Part shown: piece by piece, positions 5,396 to 7,240 of the stretch | Numbering within the stretch: position 1 is the first letter of the stretch | Layout: every line of letters starts with the position of its first letter | Origin: Dehalococcoidia bacterium | GTDB lineage: Bacteria; Chloroflexota; Dehalococcoidia; GIF9; AB-539-J10 | Assembly: GCA_023229725.1 (NCBI GenBank) | Contig: JALNYR010000006.1 | Location: forward strand, 28,718 to 35,957 | Direction of reading: 5' to 3' | Length of the DNA stretch: 7,240 nt | Position numbers and translations under genes: made by a program | Notes under the pieces: generated by a model | What the model saw: the letters and a program-made list of their open reading frames with translations, nothing else | Database searches by the model: none | What the model was told of the DNA's origin: nothing

Positions 5396-6493
5396 GTGGA
5401 ATTCAACATCGCGGTATTGCCGGGTGACTACATCGGCCCGGAGGTCGTCGCGGAAGGCGTCAAGGTCGTCGATGCCGTCGCAAAACGGTATGGCCACCGC
5501 TTCAACTGGCAGTACGACGTCATCGGCGGCGCCTCCATCGACAAGTATGGTGTGCCGTTGAGGCAGGAGGCCATCGACCTCTGCCGCAAGTGCGACGCCG
5601 TTCTCTTCGGCGCCGCCGGCGGCCCGAAGTGGGATCGGCCGGGGAAGAGGAACCCCTCCGACACGGCTCTCCCGAAGCTCAGGCGGGCGCTCGACCTCTA
5701 CGCCAACCTGCGCGTGTTCAAGCCCTCCCCCGCCCTCGCGAACGCGTCGACCGTGAAGCCCGAGGTCGTCAGGAGCGTCGACTTCATCATGGTGCGGGAG
5801 CTGACGGGAGGCATCTACTTCGGGGAACCTCGGGCCATCATCGAGGACGCTCCCGGAGGCAGGAGAGCCGTCAACACGATGACCTACACCGAGGCCGAGA
5901 CGGAGCGCCTCCTGCGCACCGCGTTCGCGCTCGCCCGGAAGAGGTCGAAGCGCCTGCTCTCCATCGACAAGGCAAACGTGCTCGAGTGCTCAGTCCTCTG
6001 GAGACAGACGGCGACCCGACTCGCACAAGAGTACCCGGATGTCGAGCTGCGCCACATGTACGTGGACGCCGCCGCCATGACGCTGATGCGCAGCCCGGGC
6101 AGCCTGGACGTCATCGCGCTGGAGAACCTGTTCGGCGACATCCTCAGCGACGAAGCCGCCGTGCTGTTGGGCTCGCTCGGCATGGCGCCCTCCGCGAGCC
6201 TCCCCGGCCTCTCCGAGGGGAGGACCTTCGGCCTCTACGAGCCCATCCACGGCAGCGACCCCGCGCAGGCGGGCAAGGACGCCGACAACCCCATCGCCAC
6301 CATCCTCAGCACGGCCCTCATGCTGCACTACTCCTGCGGCCTCGACGCCGAGGCCAGGGCCGTCGAGGACGCGGTGAACCGCGTGCTCGAGCGCGGCTAC
6401 CGCACCTGGGACATCATGGAGAAGGGCAAGCGCCAGATAGGCACGCGAGAGATGGGCAGCCTCATCGCCGAGGCTGTGGCAACCGGCAACTAG
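5396..6493 (+). CDS. leuB: 3-isopropylmalate dehydrogenase
   Basis: The 365-residue enzyme, near the usual 350-370, oxidises and decarboxylates (2R,3S)-3-isopropylmalate with NAD+ in leucine synthesis in the cytoplasm. Family landmarks in order: GDYIGPEVV (10-18); FGAAGGPKWD (71-80); LPKLRRALDLYANLRVFKP (92-110) with substrate-binding Arg96 and Arg106; RELTGGIYFGEPR (134-146) with Arg134 and Tyr141; DKANVL (191-196) with catalytic Lys192; YVDAAAM with Asp224; and NLFGDILSDEAAVLLGSLGM (244-263) with metal-binding Asp248 and Asp252. The NAD loop reads EPIHGSDPAQAGKDADNP (282-299) where many LeuB proteins have HGSAPDIAGK. Together with GDY in place of GDG near the N-terminus, this points to a sub-lineage or, less likely, a related beta-decarboxylating dehydrogenase. 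No leuA, leuC or leuD is adjacent in the window. The gene starts with GTG and ends before a strong hairpin. Confidence 0.93.
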   Translation: MEFNIAVLPGDYIGPEVVAEGVKVVDAVAKRYGHRFNWQYDVIGGASIDKYGVPLRQEAIDLCRKCDAVLFGAAGGPKWDRPGKRNPSDTALPKLRRALDLYANLRVFKPSPALANASTVKPEVVRSVDFIMVRELTGGIYFGEPRAIIEDAPGGRRAVNTMTYTEAETERLLRTAFALARKRSKRLLSIDKANVLECSVLWRQTATRLAQEYPDVELRHMYVDAAAMTLMRSPGSLDVIALENLFGDILSDEAAVLLGSLGMAPSASLPGLSEGRTFGLYEPIHGSDPAQAGKDADNPIATILSTALMLHYSCGLDAEARAVEDAVNRVLERGYRTWDIMEKGKRQIGTREMGSLIAEAVATGN

Positions 6494-6496
6494 CCT

Positions 6497-6532
6497 GTGA
6501 TGCGGAGAGCGACGATTCGCTCTCCGCATCAC
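6497..6532. terminator. Strong hairpin between convergent genes, likely bidirectional terminator
   Basis: Arms at 6497-6512 (GTGATGCGGAGAGCGA) and 6517-6532 are perfectly complementary over 16 bp around CGAT. It begins three bases after the leuB stop and lies between two genes that face each other. No T-run follows on either strand, so it may block transcription or stabilise the mRNA end and not act as a classical intrinsic terminator. Confidence 0.65.
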
Positions 6533-6538
6533 CGTATT

Positions 6539-6557
6539 CCCGGCGCATCACGCCGGG
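6539..6557. terminator. Second hairpin overlapping the stop codon of the membrane-protein gene
   Basis: CCCGGCG (6539-6545) and CGCCGGG (6551-6557) pair around CATCA. The TGA stop of the minus-strand gene (6548-6550) lies in the loop. GCATCAC at 6545-6551 repeats the right arm of the neighbouring hairpin (6526-6532). Confidence 0.5.
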
Positions 6558-7240
6558 TTGTGCTCCGGCGCCGGCCGGGGCCGCCTCGTTCTCTTCAGCA
6601 GCCTCTCCACCAGCACCGTCAGCGCCGCAAAGACCGCCGCGATGGAGCCGTAGGTGGCAACCACGCCGAGCGCCTCCGCCGGACTCCCCGTTTCACCCGC
6701 GCCGTGCAGGCCCGAGCCCTGGCCTCCCCCTCCCCCTCCCCCCGTCACCTCAACACTCGCCCCCGAGAGCACCTCGAACGGCTCCGCCAGCCAGCCGGTG
6801 AAGCTGCTCGTGACCAGGCTGTACCCGCCGTAGATGAGGACCGCCGCCAGGCACACGATGCCCAGCGGCCGGGCGACCATGCGCGGCAACCGCAGCAGCT
6901 TCGCGAACGTGGTCCTGATGAACGACCAGTGCAGGCCGATGTGCACGCCGATGAGCATCAACGCTGCGGCAGACACGAAGTAGTGCCCGGGCTTCCAGCC
7001 AATCCACGTGCCGGATATCCCCGTGAGGATGGTCTTCGAGATCATGGCGCCGCTCACGGCGATGAAGACCATGCAGAACAGGAGCAGCATATCCACCACG
7101 TACCCGAGGCGGGTTCTCGGGGCAAGCGTGCGCCCGAACAGCCTCCCGCTGATAGCTGCAATCCACCTCCGGTTGAGCAGGTTGTGGAACACGAACAGCC
7201 CGCAGACGACCAGTCCGCCTATCTCATGGAACTCGAGGCT
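6548..7240 (-). CDS. DUF4405/cytochrome b-like membrane protein, C-terminal part (5' end outside window)
   Basis: The frame is open to the right edge: 230 residues are visible and the start lies outside. An in-frame GTG at 7192 is not a credible start because the membrane segment continues upstream (EFHEIGGLVVCGLFVFHNLL). About four hydrophobic helices follow the partial first one: YVVDMLLLFCMVFIAVSG; YFVSAAALMLIGVHIGLHW; IVCLAAVLIYGGYSLV; and YGSIAAVFAALTVLVERLL. The last is followed by a basic tail (KRTRRPRP). Histidines at visible residues 5, 19, 86 and 100/104 sit in or near the first and third helices. This fits the DUF4405 group and b-type cytochromes that hold haem between helices, so an electron-transfer role is plausible but inferred. 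Between the last two helices is a loop with seven consecutive Gly, from a C-rich tract at 6726-6743. The stop at 6548 lies in a hairpin loop. Confidence 0.75.
   Translation of the reverse strand, partial: SLEFHEIGGLVVCGLFVFHNLLNRRWIAAISGRLFGRTLAPRTRLGYVVDMLLLFCMVFIAVSGAMISKTILTGISGTWIGWKPGHYFVSAAALMLIGVHIGLHWSFIRTTFAKLLRLPRMVARPLGIVCLAAVLIYGGYSLVTSSFTGWLAEPFEVLSGASVEVTGGGGGGGQGSGLHGAGETGSPAEALGVVATYGSIAAVFAALTVLVERLLKRTRRPRPAPEHNPA

Noticed and set aside
5590..6801. 403-codon open frame on the plus strand in another frame of leuB
   Set aside because: It is Arg/Pro/Ala-rich without a domain, overlaps leuB and runs through the terminator hairpins into the next gene, so it is a shadow frame.

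Overview
This is a GC-rich bacterial window, probably chromosomal. Three things suggest it: a leucine-biosynthesis dehydrogenase, a secreted lipoprotein, and intergenic clusters of palindromic 'GTAGGGG...' hairpin units. Repeats of this kind are familiar to me from Chloroflexota and some other environmental phyla. An uncultured Chloroflexota-like bacterium is my best guess, but with low confidence, because no rRNA or other marker gene is present.

Layout. Positions 1-525, minus strand: a DUF1330-family gene interrupted by one in-frame TAA, then, 18 bp downstream, the first 63 codons of a GNAT acetyltransferase that runs off the left edge. Positions 677-1387, plus strand: a lipoprotein with a Thr/Pro-rich linker and a CAP (SCP-like) domain. 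Positions 1388-1744: no gene, but a cluster of hairpin repeats. Positions 1745-2370, minus strand: a mazEF toxin-antitoxin operon with overlapping genes and a strong palindrome over its likely promoter. Positions 2451-4862, minus strand: a complete 803-residue P-type ATPase most like the MgtA (P3B) magnesium transporters. Positions 4863-5395: a second hairpin-repeat cluster. Positions 5396-6493, plus strand: leuB, with a GTG start and a strong ribosome binding site. Positions 6497-6557: two hairpins between convergent genes. Positions 6548-7240, minus strand: a multi-pass membrane protein of the DUF4405/cytochrome b type, cut by the right edge.

The genes do not form one pathway. The only clear functional unit is mazE-mazF: antitoxin first, toxin translationally coupled, operator over the promoter. 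The ATPase lies upstream of mazEF on the same strand, but mazEF has its own promoter-operator, so the two are probably expressed separately. leuB stands without leuC or leuD.

I found no convincing new multigene system. The most distinctive unexplained structure is the hairpin family. Its units share conserved edges (G[T/C]AGGGG before the stem and often GCCATCC after it), while the stem sequences differ from unit to unit yet remain self-complementary. A two-hairpin composite of about 75-79 bp occurs twice in inverted orientation on either side of the mazEF-ATPase segment.
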